Below, in pieces: positions 25,060 through 32,972 of a stretch of DNA of 64,000 nt. The notes under the pieces are model-generated. The model had not been told where the DNA came from, ran no database searches, and saw nothing but the letters and a program-made list of their open reading frames with translations. This DNA comes from Lacibacter luteus (GTDB lineage: Bacteria > Bacteroidota > Bacteroidia > Chitinophagales > Chitinophagaceae): contig NZ_SDHW01000001.1 in NCBI RefSeq assembly GCF_004118265.1, forward strand, positions 1,302,001-1,366,000. The letters are read 5' to 3'. Each line of letters starts with the position of its first letter. Positions within the stretch are counted from its first letter, which is position 1. The position numbers and the translations under genes were made by a program.

Positions 25060-26316
25060 TTAAGTCAGTTCAATCAATGTAATTTCCGGCAAAATGCCCA
25101 CCCTTCCGGGGTAACCGATAAAGCCAAAGCCTCTGTTTACATATAATTTCTGCTGTGCCTCCTCGTATAAACCCGCCCATTGCTTATACACATATTTAAC
25201 CGGGCTCCAGCGAAAACCGGGAAGCTCCACGCCAAACTGCATACCGTGTGTGTGGCCCGAAAGCGTTAACGCAATATCCTTGAAGTTGGGAGTAATTTCA
25301 TGATTCCAATGCGATGGATCGTGACTCATTAAAATTTTAAACGGAATATCTTTTGCAGCAGCATGTGTATCGGGTAAACGTCCGAAGGAAGGAAAATTCA
25401 TTTTACCACTTGTATTATCAACACCCAGAATGGCAATCTTTTCGCCATTGCGTTCCAGCTCCACATGTTCGTTACTGAGGGTTTTCCAGCCAAGCTTGCG
25501 ATGCACTTCTACTACACCAGCAGCATTCGCCAGTTGCTTCTGTTTTACTTCTTCTTTGGTAGCACCTGTAGGAAATCCATAATCATGATTGCCCAATGTG
25601 GCATATACGCCATGCTTTGCTTCCAACTTCGAAAACACATCCATATAATCCTTCATCTCATCGGCATGATAGTTTACAAGATCGCCGGTAAACAGCACCA
25701 CATCTGCTTTTTGTGCATTGATCTTTTCAATGCCTTTCATTACCGCTTCTTTATCGGTAAAACTGCCACTGTGTATATCGCTTACATGAATTATTTTAAA
25801 CCCTTTGAAGGCTTCGGGTAAATGTGCAAAGGTTAAAGCTATCTTCTGCAGATTGTATTTGTACTTGTTTCCGAAGCCATACAAAAGCGATGTAAACAAA
25901 CCGCCGCCAACAGCCAATCCTGCCCAGCTTAAAAACATCGAACGGGTAATGCCTGTTCCCTCTGCTGTATTTTTCGGATTCCACGATGGCACAAATAAAC
26001 TGCCAACCCATTGCACAACACGACGTACATCATCAATTAAAAAGAACATACTGGCCAGCAGTTTTGCAAGGAAGAGGCCAATCACAATTGCAAAAGCATA
26101 AGTTCGTAACAGCCTGTGCCACGATTCGTAATTGGTAAACGTAATGCCGAGCATCAATGCAATTGAAAGAACGCTCACACCCCAATACAAACCAAACACG
26201 ATCAGTTTTGTTCTGGGAGTCCATGTATCGGCCACGGCTTTTAAAGCCTGAAATACATAAATATCAATTACCAGCAGAACAAGTAAAAAAATCCAGGAAC
26301 CGGCTAAACGTCGCAT
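25060..26316 (-). CDS. Membrane-anchored metallophosphoesterase
   Basis: The protein has 418 residues. Four transmembrane helices lie in residues 5-150 (about 8-26, 38-60, 73-95, 128-148). The calcineurin-like phosphoesterase domain follows. It has all five metal-binding motifs: SDIHSG (Asp180, His182), GDLVN, GNHDYG, SHDP and GHTHGMQ. This is the YkuE/YaeI-like group, whose characterised members act on membrane-linked substrates such as UDP-diacylglucosamine-type lipids. The catalytic domain faces the side after TM4; the substrate is unknown. Confidence 0.92.
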   Translation of the reverse strand: MRRLAGSWIFLLVLLVIDIYVFQALKAVADTWTPRTKLIVFGLYWGVSVLSIALMLGITFTNYESWHRLLRTYAFAIVIGLFLAKLLASMFFLIDDVRRVVQWVGSLFVPSWNPKNTAEGTGITRSMFLSWAGLAVGGGLFTSLLYGFGNKYKYNLQKIALTFAHLPEAFKGFKIIHVSDIHSGSFTDKEAVMKGIEKINAQKADVVLFTGDLVNYHADEMKDYMDVFSKLEAKHGVYATLGNHDYGFPTGATKEEVKQKQLANAAGVVEVHRKLGWKTLSNEHVELERNGEKIAILGVDNTSGKMNFPSFGRLPDTHAAAKDIPFKILMSHDPSHWNHEITPNFKDIALTLSGHTHGMQFGVELPGFRWSPVKYVYKQWAGLYEEAQQKLYVNRGFGFIGYPGRVGILPEITLIELT

Positions 26317-26422
26317 ATATTGTCAAAATTGAGGAATAACTGTACTATTCCGTTGTTAAAATTTCCTGTTTCGGCAGAATACACGGGGATAAGTATTGTT
26401 CCCGAATATTAGGCCGAACCCT

Positions 26423-26430
26423 TATTTTTG
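26423..26430 (+). promoter_or_regulatory. Possible -7 box of the UPF0173 gene
   Basis: TATTTTTG matches the Bacteroidota -7 consensus TAnnTTTG and lies 72 bases before the ATG. A TTG at 26396 is a few bases further away than the usual -33 spacing, so support is limited. Confidence 0.3.
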
Positions 26431-26501
26431 TCAGGATGGCATTGGCTGTGTTCTAACACACAAGCTTCTGTTTATCAGCTTCAAAAAACTTCCAATCGAA
26501 G

Positions 26502-27179
26502 ATGACATTTACTTACTACGGCCATTCCTGTTTCAGCATAGACGTAAAAGGAAAGAAATTACTTTTCGATCCGTTTATTTCGCCCAACGAACTGGCGAAA
26601 AACATCAGTGCCGATACTGTTGAGGCCGATTATATCCTGGTAAGTCATGGTCATGCCGATCATGTGGCCGATCTTGTTTCCATTGCCAAACGTACGGGAG
26701 CATTGGTTATCTGCAACTGGGAAATTTATGTGTGGTTGCAAAAGCAGGGTGTAGAGAATATTCACCCGATGAACACCGGTGGTAAAAAAGCCTTTGAATT
26801 TGGAACGGTAAAATGTGTTACTGCACAACATTCTTCCTCATTTCCCGATGGCAGTTATGCCGGCAACCCGATGGGCTTTGTGATTTGTGCCAATAAGAAT
26901 TTTTATTACAGCGGCGATACTGCACTTACAATGGATATGCAGCTGGTACCGCAAGGCGCACCTTTATCGTTTTCGATTTTACCTATTGGCGACAACTTTA
27001 CCATGGGTTACGAAGATGCAGCAAGAGCAGCGCATATGATGAACTGCCACACAGTAATAGGCGTGCATTACAATACCTTTCCGTACATTGTAATTGATGA
27101 GGCACAGGTGAAGGATCATTTTCAACGCAACGGACTCGATCTGCAACTGCCTGCCATTGGCGAAACAATTACCCTTTGA
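26502..27179 (+). CDS. UPF0173-type metal-dependent hydrolase (metallo-beta-lactamase fold)
   Basis: The protein has 225 residues. It opens with MTFTYYGHSCFSI, the UPF0173 hallmark. The zinc motif SHGHADH (His49, His51, Asp53, His54) follows, with further ligands in TAQHSSSFPDG, SGDTAL and GVHYNTFPYI. The whole length matches the stand-alone UPF0173 family of cytoplasmic MBL-fold hydrolases, whose substrates are mostly undefined. It lies 25 bases before parA on the same strand and may be cotranscribed. Confidence 0.93.
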   Translation: MTFTYYGHSCFSIDVKGKKLLFDPFISPNELAKNISADTVEADYILVSHGHADHVADLVSIAKRTGALVICNWEIYVWLQKQGVENIHPMNTGGKKAFEFGTVKCVTAQHSSSFPDGSYAGNPMGFVICANKNFYYSGDTALTMDMQLVPQGAPLSFSILPIGDNFTMGYEDAARAAHMMNCHTVIGVHYNTFPYIVIDEAQVKDHFQRNGLDLQLPAIGETITL

Positions 27180-27204
27180 ACATAAACTATCATAGCTGAA
27201 TATT

Positions 27205-28035
27205 ATGGGTCGAATTATAGGAATAGCGAATCAAAAAGGCGGTGTAGGTAAAACCACAACAGCCATTAACCTGGCTGCAAGTTTTGCCGTGCTCGAATAC
27301 AAAACATTGCTGATCGATGCCGATCCGCAGGCAAACAGTACAACGGGTGTTGGTTTCGATCTGCACAATATTCAGCAGAGTTTGTACGACTGTTTTGTAA
27401 ATGGTGCCAATGCAAAAGATGTGGTGCTGAAGAGTGAAATTCCCAACCTCGATTTGATTCCTTCGCATATTGATTTAGTTGGTGCTGAAATTGAAATGAT
27501 CAATCAGCCTAACCGTGAATCGGTGTTGAAGCAGTTGCTTGAACAGATAAAACCTGAATACGATTTCATCATTATCGATTGCTCTCCATCGCTTGGTTTA
27601 ATTACGGTGAATGCATTAACAGCTGCCGATTCGGTTGTGGTTCCTGTACAAACAGAATTTTTTGCATTGGAAGGTTTGGGTAAATTACTCAACACCATCA
27701 AGATTGTACAAAGCCGTTTGAATCCGCAGTTAGTGATTGAAGGGATTTTGATGACGATGTACGATGGCCGTTTGCGTTTATGTAACCAGGTGGTAAGCGA
27801 AGTAAGAAGACATTTTGAAGGCATTGTATTCGACAGCATCATACACCGTAACACACGCTTAAGCGAAGCGCCCAGCTTTGGTAAGCCGGTTATTTTATAC
27901 GACAGCGAAAGTAAAGGCGCTGTTAACTATCTCAACCTTGCAAAAGAAATTCTGCAACGCAACAACCTCACAAAAATTAAACAGGAAGATAAGATCATTG
28001 AGGTTGATGAGGAAGAAGAAGCCGATAGCCTTTAG
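27205..28035 (+). CDS. parA: ParA-family chromosome-partitioning ATPase
   Basis: The protein has 276 residues. The deviant Walker A is KGGVGKTT (11-18) with signature Lys11; Walker A' is [12 protein letters not shown]; Walker B is [11 protein letters not shown]. This is a Soj/ParA-type ATPase of chromosomal class with no N-terminal helix-turn-helix. The C-terminal tail is acidic (DEEEEADSL). Normally parB follows directly; here an unrelated gene does. The last codons and stop lie inside a short repeat (GCCGATAGCCTTTAGCCGAT). The enzyme should act in chromosome segregation with a ParB encoded elsewhere. Confidence 0.95.
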   Translation: MGRIIGIANQKGGVGKTTTAINLAASFAVLEYKTLLIDADPQANSTTGVGFDLHNIQQSLYDCFVNGANAKDVVLKSEIPNLDLIPSHIDLVGAEIEMINQPNRESVLKQLLEQIKPEYDFIIIDCSPSLGLITVNALTAADSVVVPVQTEFFALEGLGKLLNTIKIVQSRLNPQLVIEGILMTMYDGRLRLCNQVVSEVRRHFEGIVFDSIIHRNTRLSEAPSFGKPVILYDSESKGAVNYLNLAKEILQRNNLTKIKQEDKIIEVDEEEEADSL

Positions 28036-28142
28036 CCGATAGCTGCCAGACATAAGCCAAACCTTCAGAGGTTTGCGCTACGTTTTAACAGCCAATATTT
28101 ACAAGACATTGTATTTCGTTTAATTAGAAACATAATTGACTT
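28036..28142 (+). repeat. Repeat and small hairpin after parA
   Basis: GCCGATAGC-type repeat words (28021-28048) are followed by the hairpin AAACCT-tcag-AGGTTT (28059-28074). It could be a weak terminator but lacks a T run. Confidence 0.35.
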
Positions 28143-28634
28143 ATGGGAGTATATCTTAGTATTAACGGATACCAAAAGAATTCAACTTGTATTGTAGGTC
28201 ACATTAGTTTTTTAGGACTTTATGAAGTAAAAACAGACTCTATCCAAAAGTTTAAAATCCGAGAGAACTCTATTTCACATTATGGAGATTTATACCTGAT
28301 ATCAGAAAGTAAGAATGATTGGCGTGACTTAGGATTATTCGAACAAGACTTACTATTTTACACTTTAGCAACCAACTACTGGAGCGGCCAAAGTCTGGGG
28401 AAATATCAAGAAGAAACTACGTGTTTAATGTTTGACCCTTCCATGTTGCTTAAGCCTATAGATCGTTTTATTGCAGAAAAAGACAGCATTATTAACTCTT
28501 TCAGAGGAACGTATAAAGAATTTTTGATACAAGATATTGAACAAAGTAAGGAGGTCGATTTTTTTGTAGAGTTAAAATCACTAATCGAAGAATCAATAAA
28601 GAAAGATGCTATTATTGGAATAGTCTTTAGTTAA
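28143..28634 (+). CDS. Hypothetical cytoplasmic protein
   Basis: The protein has 163 residues beginning MGVYLSINGYQ, with no signal peptide or membrane segment. It has strands in the N-terminal half and an acidic helical C-terminal half (IEQSKEVDFFVELKSLIEESIKKD). The coding DNA is visibly AT-richer than parA and fmt on each side. It occupies the place where parB usually lies. I do not recognise a family; the overall look is that of immunity-type or DUF proteins acquired one at a time, which is inference. Confidence 0.65.
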   Translation: MGVYLSINGYQKNSTCIVGHISFLGLYEVKTDSIQKFKIRENSISHYGDLYLISESKNDWRDLGLFEQDLLFYTLATNYWSGQSLGKYQEETTCLMFDPSMLLKPIDRFIAEKDSIINSFRGTYKEFLIQDIEQSKEVDFFVELKSLIEESIKKDAIIGIVFS

Positions 28635-28704
28635 TAATTCACAACAACTTAAAACGATCTCTTTGATTTCTTATTAACAGCTACCCATTTCCTTCCTCTT
28701 CACT

Positions 28705-28712
28705 TATTTTTG
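28705..28712 (+). promoter_or_regulatory. Possible -7 box of fmt
   Basis: TATTTTTG, matching TAnnTTTG, ends only 4 bases before the fmt ATG at 28717. If used, the mRNA would be almost leaderless. No clear -33 TTTG is at the right distance. Confidence 0.3.
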
Positions 28713-28716
28713 CCGT

Positions 28717-29727
28717 ATGGCTGAAAAATCTTCGTTACGTATTGTGTTTATGGGTACACCTGAGTTTGCAGTTGCATCGCTTGATGCATTGGTGCAGGCA
28801 GGTTATAATGTTGTGGGTGTAATTACAGCGCCTGATAAACCTGCAGGTCGTGGTATGAAGCTTACAGAAAGTGCAGTGAAGAAATATGCCGTGCAACATG
28901 GCTTACATGTATTGCAACCGGAGAAACTGAAGAACCCTGTTTTCCTGAAAGAATTAATTGCGTTGCGTGCTGATCTGCAGATAGTGGTGGCGTTTCGTAT
29001 GTTACCCGAAGCTGTCTGGAATATGCCAAAGATGGGAACAGTAAACGTGCACGGAAGTTTGTTGCCGCAATACCGTGGTGCAGCACCCATTAACTGGGCT
29101 GTGATCAACGGCGAAAAAGAAACAGGCGTAACCACATTTAAACTGAAACATGAAATTGATACCGGCGATATTCTGTTGCAGGAATCATTTCCGATTGGTG
29201 AAGATGAAACTGCAGGCGAAGTTCACGATCGTATGAAAGAAATAGGTGCACAGCTGCTGGTAAAAACTGTTGAAGGATTGGAGAACGGAACGCTGCAGGA
29301 GAAACCGCAATCGTCAATGGTGAACGGTGAATGGTCAATGGGAAACCCCGAAACATCAGGCACCCACTCACCACTCACCACTCACCACTCACCACTCCAG
29401 CATGCTTCCAAAATATTCACCGAAACCTGCAAAATAGATTTTACAAAAACAGTTGAAGAAGTGCATGATCTTATTCGTGGCCTCTCTCCTTTTCCCGGTG
29501 CGTTTACAACGTTTAACGGAAAGCTGATGAAGATCTATAAGTCGAAGAAAGAAGTAACTGCAGGTCGGCCCGCTGAAAGCGGCCTGACCGACAACAGCTT
29601 TACTACAGATGGCAAAACCTATTTCAAATTTGCCTGCAGCAACGGTTTTGTTCATGTGCTGGAATTACAACTGGAAGGAAAGAAGAGAATGTTGATTGAA
29701 GATTTTTTGAGAGGGTACAGAAGCTAA
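28717..29727 (+). CDS. fmt: Methionyl-tRNA formyltransferase with an in-frame repeat insertion
   Basis: The protein has 336 residues. The N-terminal catalytic domain has MGTPEFA, the formyl-transfer residues Asn110 and His112 in NVHGSLLPQYRGAAPINW, and Asp148 in EIDTGD. The C-terminal OB-like domain (235-336) binds tRNA. It formylates Met-tRNAi for translation start. Residues 199-228 (MVNGEWSMG, then THSPLTTHHSPL; DNA 29311-29400) are foreign to the family. They sit at the linker between domains, encoded by an interspersed repeat also found inside the rRNA methyltransferase gene. The linker position explains why the protein can tolerate it (inference). Confidence 0.95.
   Translation: MAEKSSLRIVFMGTPEFAVASLDALVQAGYNVVGVITAPDKPAGRGMKLTESAVKKYAVQHGLHVLQPEKLKNPVFLKELIALRADLQIVVAFRMLPEAVWNMPKMGTVNVHGSLLPQYRGAAPINWAVINGEKETGVTTFKLKHEIDTGDILLQESFPIGEDETAGEVHDRMKEIGAQLLVKTVEGLENGTLQEKPQSSMVNGEWSMGNPETSGTHSPLTTHHSPLQHASKIFTETCKIDFTKTVEEVHDLIRGLSPFPGAFTTFNGKLMKIYKSKKEVTAGRPAESGLTDNSFTTDGKTYFKFACSNGFVHVLELQLEGKKRMLIEDFLRGYRS
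29311..29400 (+). repeat. Interspersed repeat inserted in-frame in fmt
   Basis: The sequence starts TCAATGGTGAACGGTGAATG and ends with CACTCACCACTCACCACTCA-type units. Its outer parts are complementary (GTGAATGG-type against CCACTCAC-type), so it can fold. It is homologous to the block at 35902-35976 in the rRNA methyltransferase gene, in the same reading frame. Confidence 0.8.
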
Positions 29728-29790
29728 GGGCTAAGAGTTTGAAGGAGGGAAAGAGTTAGTTTATAGGCTTTATCGTTATTCGACTTTCCT

Positions 29791-30306
29791 TTAATCGAAT
29801 GAAGAACCCGGCTTTATTTGATGCGAGAACTGATGTTTTATCAACAATGTATTAATAAACTTCCTGAATGATTTACTGAGTCCATCGGCAATATAATAAA
29901 CCTCATCTCCTTCTCCTACTTTACCCTGCTTTTGGGCTGGTATAACAATGCTCGATTTAAGACGATTACAATCCAGACAAATAGATACATGCGCAACTAC
30001 TTTCCCGTTTAGGTAATATACCAACCCAACGTGCGGATCGAAACAAAATGCTGTTGCTCCTCCATACGAAGTTTTCTCACCCAAACGCTTACTTAGTTTT
30101 TCAATAACTCCTTTATCAAGTACAAACTGCTTTTTTACAGTTTTTGCAAGCCTCCCGTTGTCATCAATAATAGTAAGCCCGATGTCCTTACCTCCTTCAA
30201 AATCATATATTACAACTTTATCAAATCGCAAGTTTAGAAATGGATTTCCTTTTTGTTGGAAAGACAAAAAGCAAATCGCAATCAGCAGTAATATTGTCTG
30301 GCGCAT
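29791..30306 (-). CDS. Hypothetical exported protein
   Basis: The protein has 171 residues. A hydrophobic start MRQTILLLIAICFLSFQ acts as a signal peptide. The mature part is a single mixed domain (KVVIYDFEGGKDIGLTIIDDNG, then HVGLVYYLNGKVVAHVSICLDC). Two Cys in SICLDC resemble a redox or metal pair but there is no known motif match. The gene stands between fmt and the LysM protein terminator, on the minus strand. The family is not recognised. Confidence 0.65.
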   Translation of the reverse strand: MRQTILLLIAICFLSFQQKGNPFLNLRFDKVVIYDFEGGKDIGLTIIDDNGRLAKTVKKQFVLDKGVIEKLSKRLGEKTSYGGATAFCFDPHVGLVYYLNGKVVAHVSICLDCNRLKSSIVIPAQKQGKVGEGDEVYYIADGLSKSFRKFINTLLIKHQFSHQIKPGSSFD

Positions 30307-30339
30307 TTTTTTTGCTTTATCAATGAAGGCATCAGAATT

Positions 30340-30374
30340 AAAAAAGAGGTTGTTGAATATAACAACCTCTTTGT
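30340..30374 (-). terminator. Intrinsic terminator of the LysM gene
   Basis: Read on the minus strand: AAAGAGGTTGTT / AACAACCTCTTT stem with a short ATATTC loop, then TTTT. It lies about 100 bases beyond the stop at 30477. Confidence 0.8.
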
Positions 30375-30435
30375 CATTAAAATTAATTACCTATTATTCT
30401 CTTAAACCGCTGTCAACATTTACAACTGCTGCTGA

Positions 30436-30476
30436 GGTTCTTACTTCGTACCCCGTACTTCTTACCTCGTACCTCT
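30436..30476. repeat. Interspersed repeat, gtacttcttacttcgtac family
   Basis: TTCTTACTTCGTACCCCGTA followed by CTTCTTACCTCGTACCTC. A second copy is at 32415-32442. It directly abuts the stop of the LysM gene at 30477. Confidence 0.6.
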
Positions 30477-31475
30477 CTATTTCCCCCACACCAATTCTGC
30501 ATTAAATTTTTCTGCACTGATGCCAAGCTGTGCTGCTGCTGCATTGCTTAAGCGAAACATCAAACCGCTACCCGGACTTGTTTCTTCTACACTACCCAGC
30601 ACTTTTGCATACACTGCTTTTCCGTTCGATGGGTTCTTTACCATTACGATCGTTCCCTTTTCAATGTTATCCATCAGCACATAATATTTTCCATCGCTCC
30701 AGCCGCTTGTGCTTTTAAACACAGAACCCGGACCGTTATTACTATCTGTACGGCGGCCGTTATTTGTCTGGCGATTAAACTCATCTTTAAAATACCCATT
30801 GCCTGCATAGCTTACAGGATCAGCAACAACTTTCGGTTCTTCTTTCTTTGGCTCAGGCTTTGGCGCTTCCACTTTGGGTTCCTGCTTTGGCTCTTCTTTC
30901 TTTACCACCACATCCTGCTTCTTCGGTTCTTCCGGTTTTACTTCGGGCTTGGGTTGTTGTTTTACAACAGTTGGTTCGCTGCGAACATTCATACCCTGTG
31001 CTGCCAACGGCGATAAGGTTTTATCTACTTTTAAAAACCCAACGATCACTTTACTGCCTGCATTTACTGCATTGCCGGAAAGATTATTCCACGATTGAAT
31101 AGAAGCATTATCGGTACCAAACAACTGGCTGAGTTTGGTTACAGTTTCACCTGCCTTTGCTGTATGATAAACCGGAACAACCGTTTCATTTTCTTTACGT
31201 GTTCCTGTTTGCCAGAAATTCACTTCGTTTAACGGAATACGAATTTGCTGACCGATACTTAAAGGAGAAGTCAGTTCGAGTCCGTTATAAGGTGCAAACA
31301 CACGTGGACTGATATTGTAAATACGGCCAATGCTGTAAAAGTTTTCTTTTGGTCCGATGCTGTGCACGAGGTAAGGTTTACCCTGGCTATCTAACTGCAC
31401 CTGCAAAGGCGTTGTTTGGGCCATTGCAATAACTGAAACAAACAGAAACAAAAAAAACGAGAGGGCTCTCTTCAT
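30477..31475 (-). CDS. LysM protein with C-terminal RlpA-like barrel
   Basis: The protein has 332 residues with a signal peptide (1-19, MKRALSFFLFLFVSVIAMAQ). LysM 1 is at about 33-80 (HSIGPKENFYSIGRIYNISP) and LysM 2 at about 102-150 (YHTAKAGETVTKLSQLFGTDNAS). A Pro/Lys/Glu-rich linker follows (170-222). The C-terminal domain (225-332) contains YYVLMDNIEKGTIVMVKNPSNGKAVYAKVLG, which resembles the double-psi beta-barrel of RlpA / SPOR-type proteins. Binding to peptidoglycan in the periplasm follows from LysM; whether the barrel is enzymatic is unknown. Confidence 0.88.
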   Translation of the reverse strand: MKRALSFFLFLFVSVIAMAQTTPLQVQLDSQGKPYLVHSIGPKENFYSIGRIYNISPRVFAPYNGLELTSPLSIGQQIRIPLNEVNFWQTGTRKENETVVPVYHTAKAGETVTKLSQLFGTDNASIQSWNNLSGNAVNAGSKVIVGFLKVDKTLSPLAAQGMNVRSEPTVVKQQPKPEVKPEEPKKQDVVVKKEEPKQEPKVEAPKPEPKKEEPKVVADPVSYAGNGYFKDEFNRQTNNGRRTDSNNGPGSVFKSTSGWSDGKYYVLMDNIEKGTIVMVKNPSNGKAVYAKVLGSVEETSPGSGLMFRLSNAAAAQLGISAEKFNAELVWGK

Positions 31476-31647
31476 GGGATCAACATTATTTTCCTTGCAA
31501 AGATGCAGAATTTAGTGAAAGTATTGTGCCAAAGAAAAGCTTAACCCAACTTTTGCAATTGAACGGATATGATTAGCGCTTGAGTTAAGTTCCGACAAAC
31601 ATAGTTTCGTCGGGGCTTAACGTTTCTTTTGCTAACATTGCAGCTTT

Positions 31648-32283
31648 ATGAGCAAAGTAACGCAGAAATACTACGTTGTCTGGAAAGGAAAAGAGCCCGG
31701 CATTTATACCAACTGGAACGATTGCAAAACGCAGGTAGAAGGTTTTACCGGAGCTGCCTACAAATCCTTTACTTCTAAAACAGAAGCAGAGCAGGCCTAC
31801 AAAGAAAACTTTGCCAAACACATTTACAAAAAAGATAAAGACAATACGCCGAAAGATCTTTCTGCAGTTGGCACACCTATTCACGACAGCATCATTGTTG
31901 ATGCTGCATGGAACAGTGTGGGAAAAGATATGGAGTACCAGGGTATTCTTTACAAAACCAATACCCGCATTTTTCATATGGGGCCGCTTGCAAACGGCAC
32001 AAACAATATTGGAGAATTTTTAGCCATTGTGCATGCATTGGGTTATTGTAAAAAACACAATATGCTCACCATACCTATTTACAGCGACAGCCGCAATGCC
32101 ATTGGTTGGGTAAAAGCAAAGAAGTGCAAAACTAATCTTGAGCAATCTGCAAAAACACAACACATCTTCGATCTTATTTACCGTGCGGAAAAATGGCTTA
32201 CTGAAAACAGCTATCGCAACAAAGTATTGAAATGGGAAACAGAAGCATGGGGCGAAAACCCGGCAGATTTTGGAAGAAAATAG
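31648..32283 (+). CDS. Ribonuclease H1 with viroplasmin-type N-terminal domain
   Basis: The protein has 211 residues. Residues 5-55 (YYVVWKGKEPGIYTNWNDCKTQVEGF) are the RNase HI N-terminal / caulimovirus viroplasmin domain that binds RNA-DNA hybrids. Residues 78-211 are the RNase H fold with Asp85 (IIVDAAW), Glu123 (NIGEFLAI), Asp147 (IYSDSRNA) and Asp207 near the end, the four metal ligands. It removes RNA from RNA-DNA hybrids in the cytoplasm. Unlike E. coli RNase HI, the first catalytic strand is IIVDAAW, typical of the Bacteroidota branch. Confidence 0.92.
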   Translation: MSKVTQKYYVVWKGKEPGIYTNWNDCKTQVEGFTGAAYKSFTSKTEAEQAYKENFAKHIYKKDKDNTPKDLSAVGTPIHDSIIVDAAWNSVGKDMEYQGILYKTNTRIFHMGPLANGTNNIGEFLAIVHALGYCKKHNMLTIPIYSDSRNAIGWVKAKKCKTNLEQSAKTQHIFDLIYRAEKWLTENSYRNKVLKWETEAWGENPADFGRK

Positions 32284-32497
32284 ATTCGGTTTCTTGTTTC
32301 TGGTTTCTTGTTTGTAATTAGGTGTTGCCGGTTCCGGGCTACTGTTTTTGATTTTGGTTTTTCTTGTGCCTTCATTCTTTCCTGTGCCTTGTCGCTTTCT
32401 TCTTTTGGATTTCGTTCCTCGTACTTCTTACTTCGTACTTTTTTTGGCAAGGTTCTTGAAAATTTCAACATTATTCACCTTTTAAAAACACAGCAAT
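32284..32497. repeat. Intergenic low-complexity repeats
   Basis: T-rich repeats (GGTTTCTTGTTTCTGGTTTC at 32288) and CGTACTTCTTACTTCGTACT at 32421-32440, matching the copy at 30437. No gene; a leader for the YtxH gene must lie at the right end. Confidence 0.5.
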
Positions 32498-32785
32498 ATG
32501 AGTTTACGATTAATGTTAGCATGCGCTGCCGCAGGTGCAGTTGCAGGTTTGTTGTTGGCTCCTGAAAAGGGTGCATCTATGCGCAGTAAGATCAGCGAAA
32601 AACTGGAAGATGTAAAAGAACGTTGGTATAAAGTAAAAAACAGCAGTTCGGAACTGGAAGAGCTGAAAGAAGTATTTAAAACTGAAATTGCCGGTTTAAA
32701 AGAAGATACACGCAAACGTGTTCTGGAAATTCTTGAGTCTACAAGAATAACAGGCAACCACCTGAAAGCGCAAGTTCTTTCCTGA
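32498..32785 (+). CDS. YtxH-like small protein
   Basis: The protein has 95 residues. An N-terminal Ala/Gly-rich transmembrane helix (4-22, ending GLLLAPEKGASMRSKI) is followed by an amphipathic charged helix (28-90). LLLAPEKG followed by R/K is the YtxH signature. Proteins of this kind are stress-linked membrane proteins of poorly defined function. It is not part of an obvious operon. Confidence 0.82.
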   Translation: MSLRLMLACAAAGAVAGLLLAPEKGASMRSKISEKLEDVKERWYKVKNSSSELEELKEVFKTEIAGLKEDTRKRVLEILESTRITGNHLKAQVLS

Positions 32786-32972
32786 TGAAAACAAAAGACG
32801 CTAAGGCCCGCTCCCTTCGTGTTGGTACAAAGTAAAAAGGAGCAGTGAACTGTTTGCAATCAACCATTTTGTTGATAACGCAGAATGATTACTTTGTGTG
32901 TACAACAATGGGGCGGCCTTTTTGTTAGTAGGTCAACTCCCAACCCATTAAATCACTGTAAACAGCTATCGT
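32786..32972 (+). other. Short intergenic region
   Basis: The spacer between the YtxH and UbiB-like genes shows no clear terminator or small reading frame. Confidence 0.4.

Noticed and set aside
27205-28035. parA as a plasmid or phage partition gene
   Set aside because: The protein is of chromosomal Soj type, surrounded by housekeeping genes, with no replication gene close by.
29360-29400. CRISPR-like array of cactcac units
   Set aside because: The units are 7-9 bases without spacers; it is a microsatellite-like part of an interspersed repeat inside fmt.
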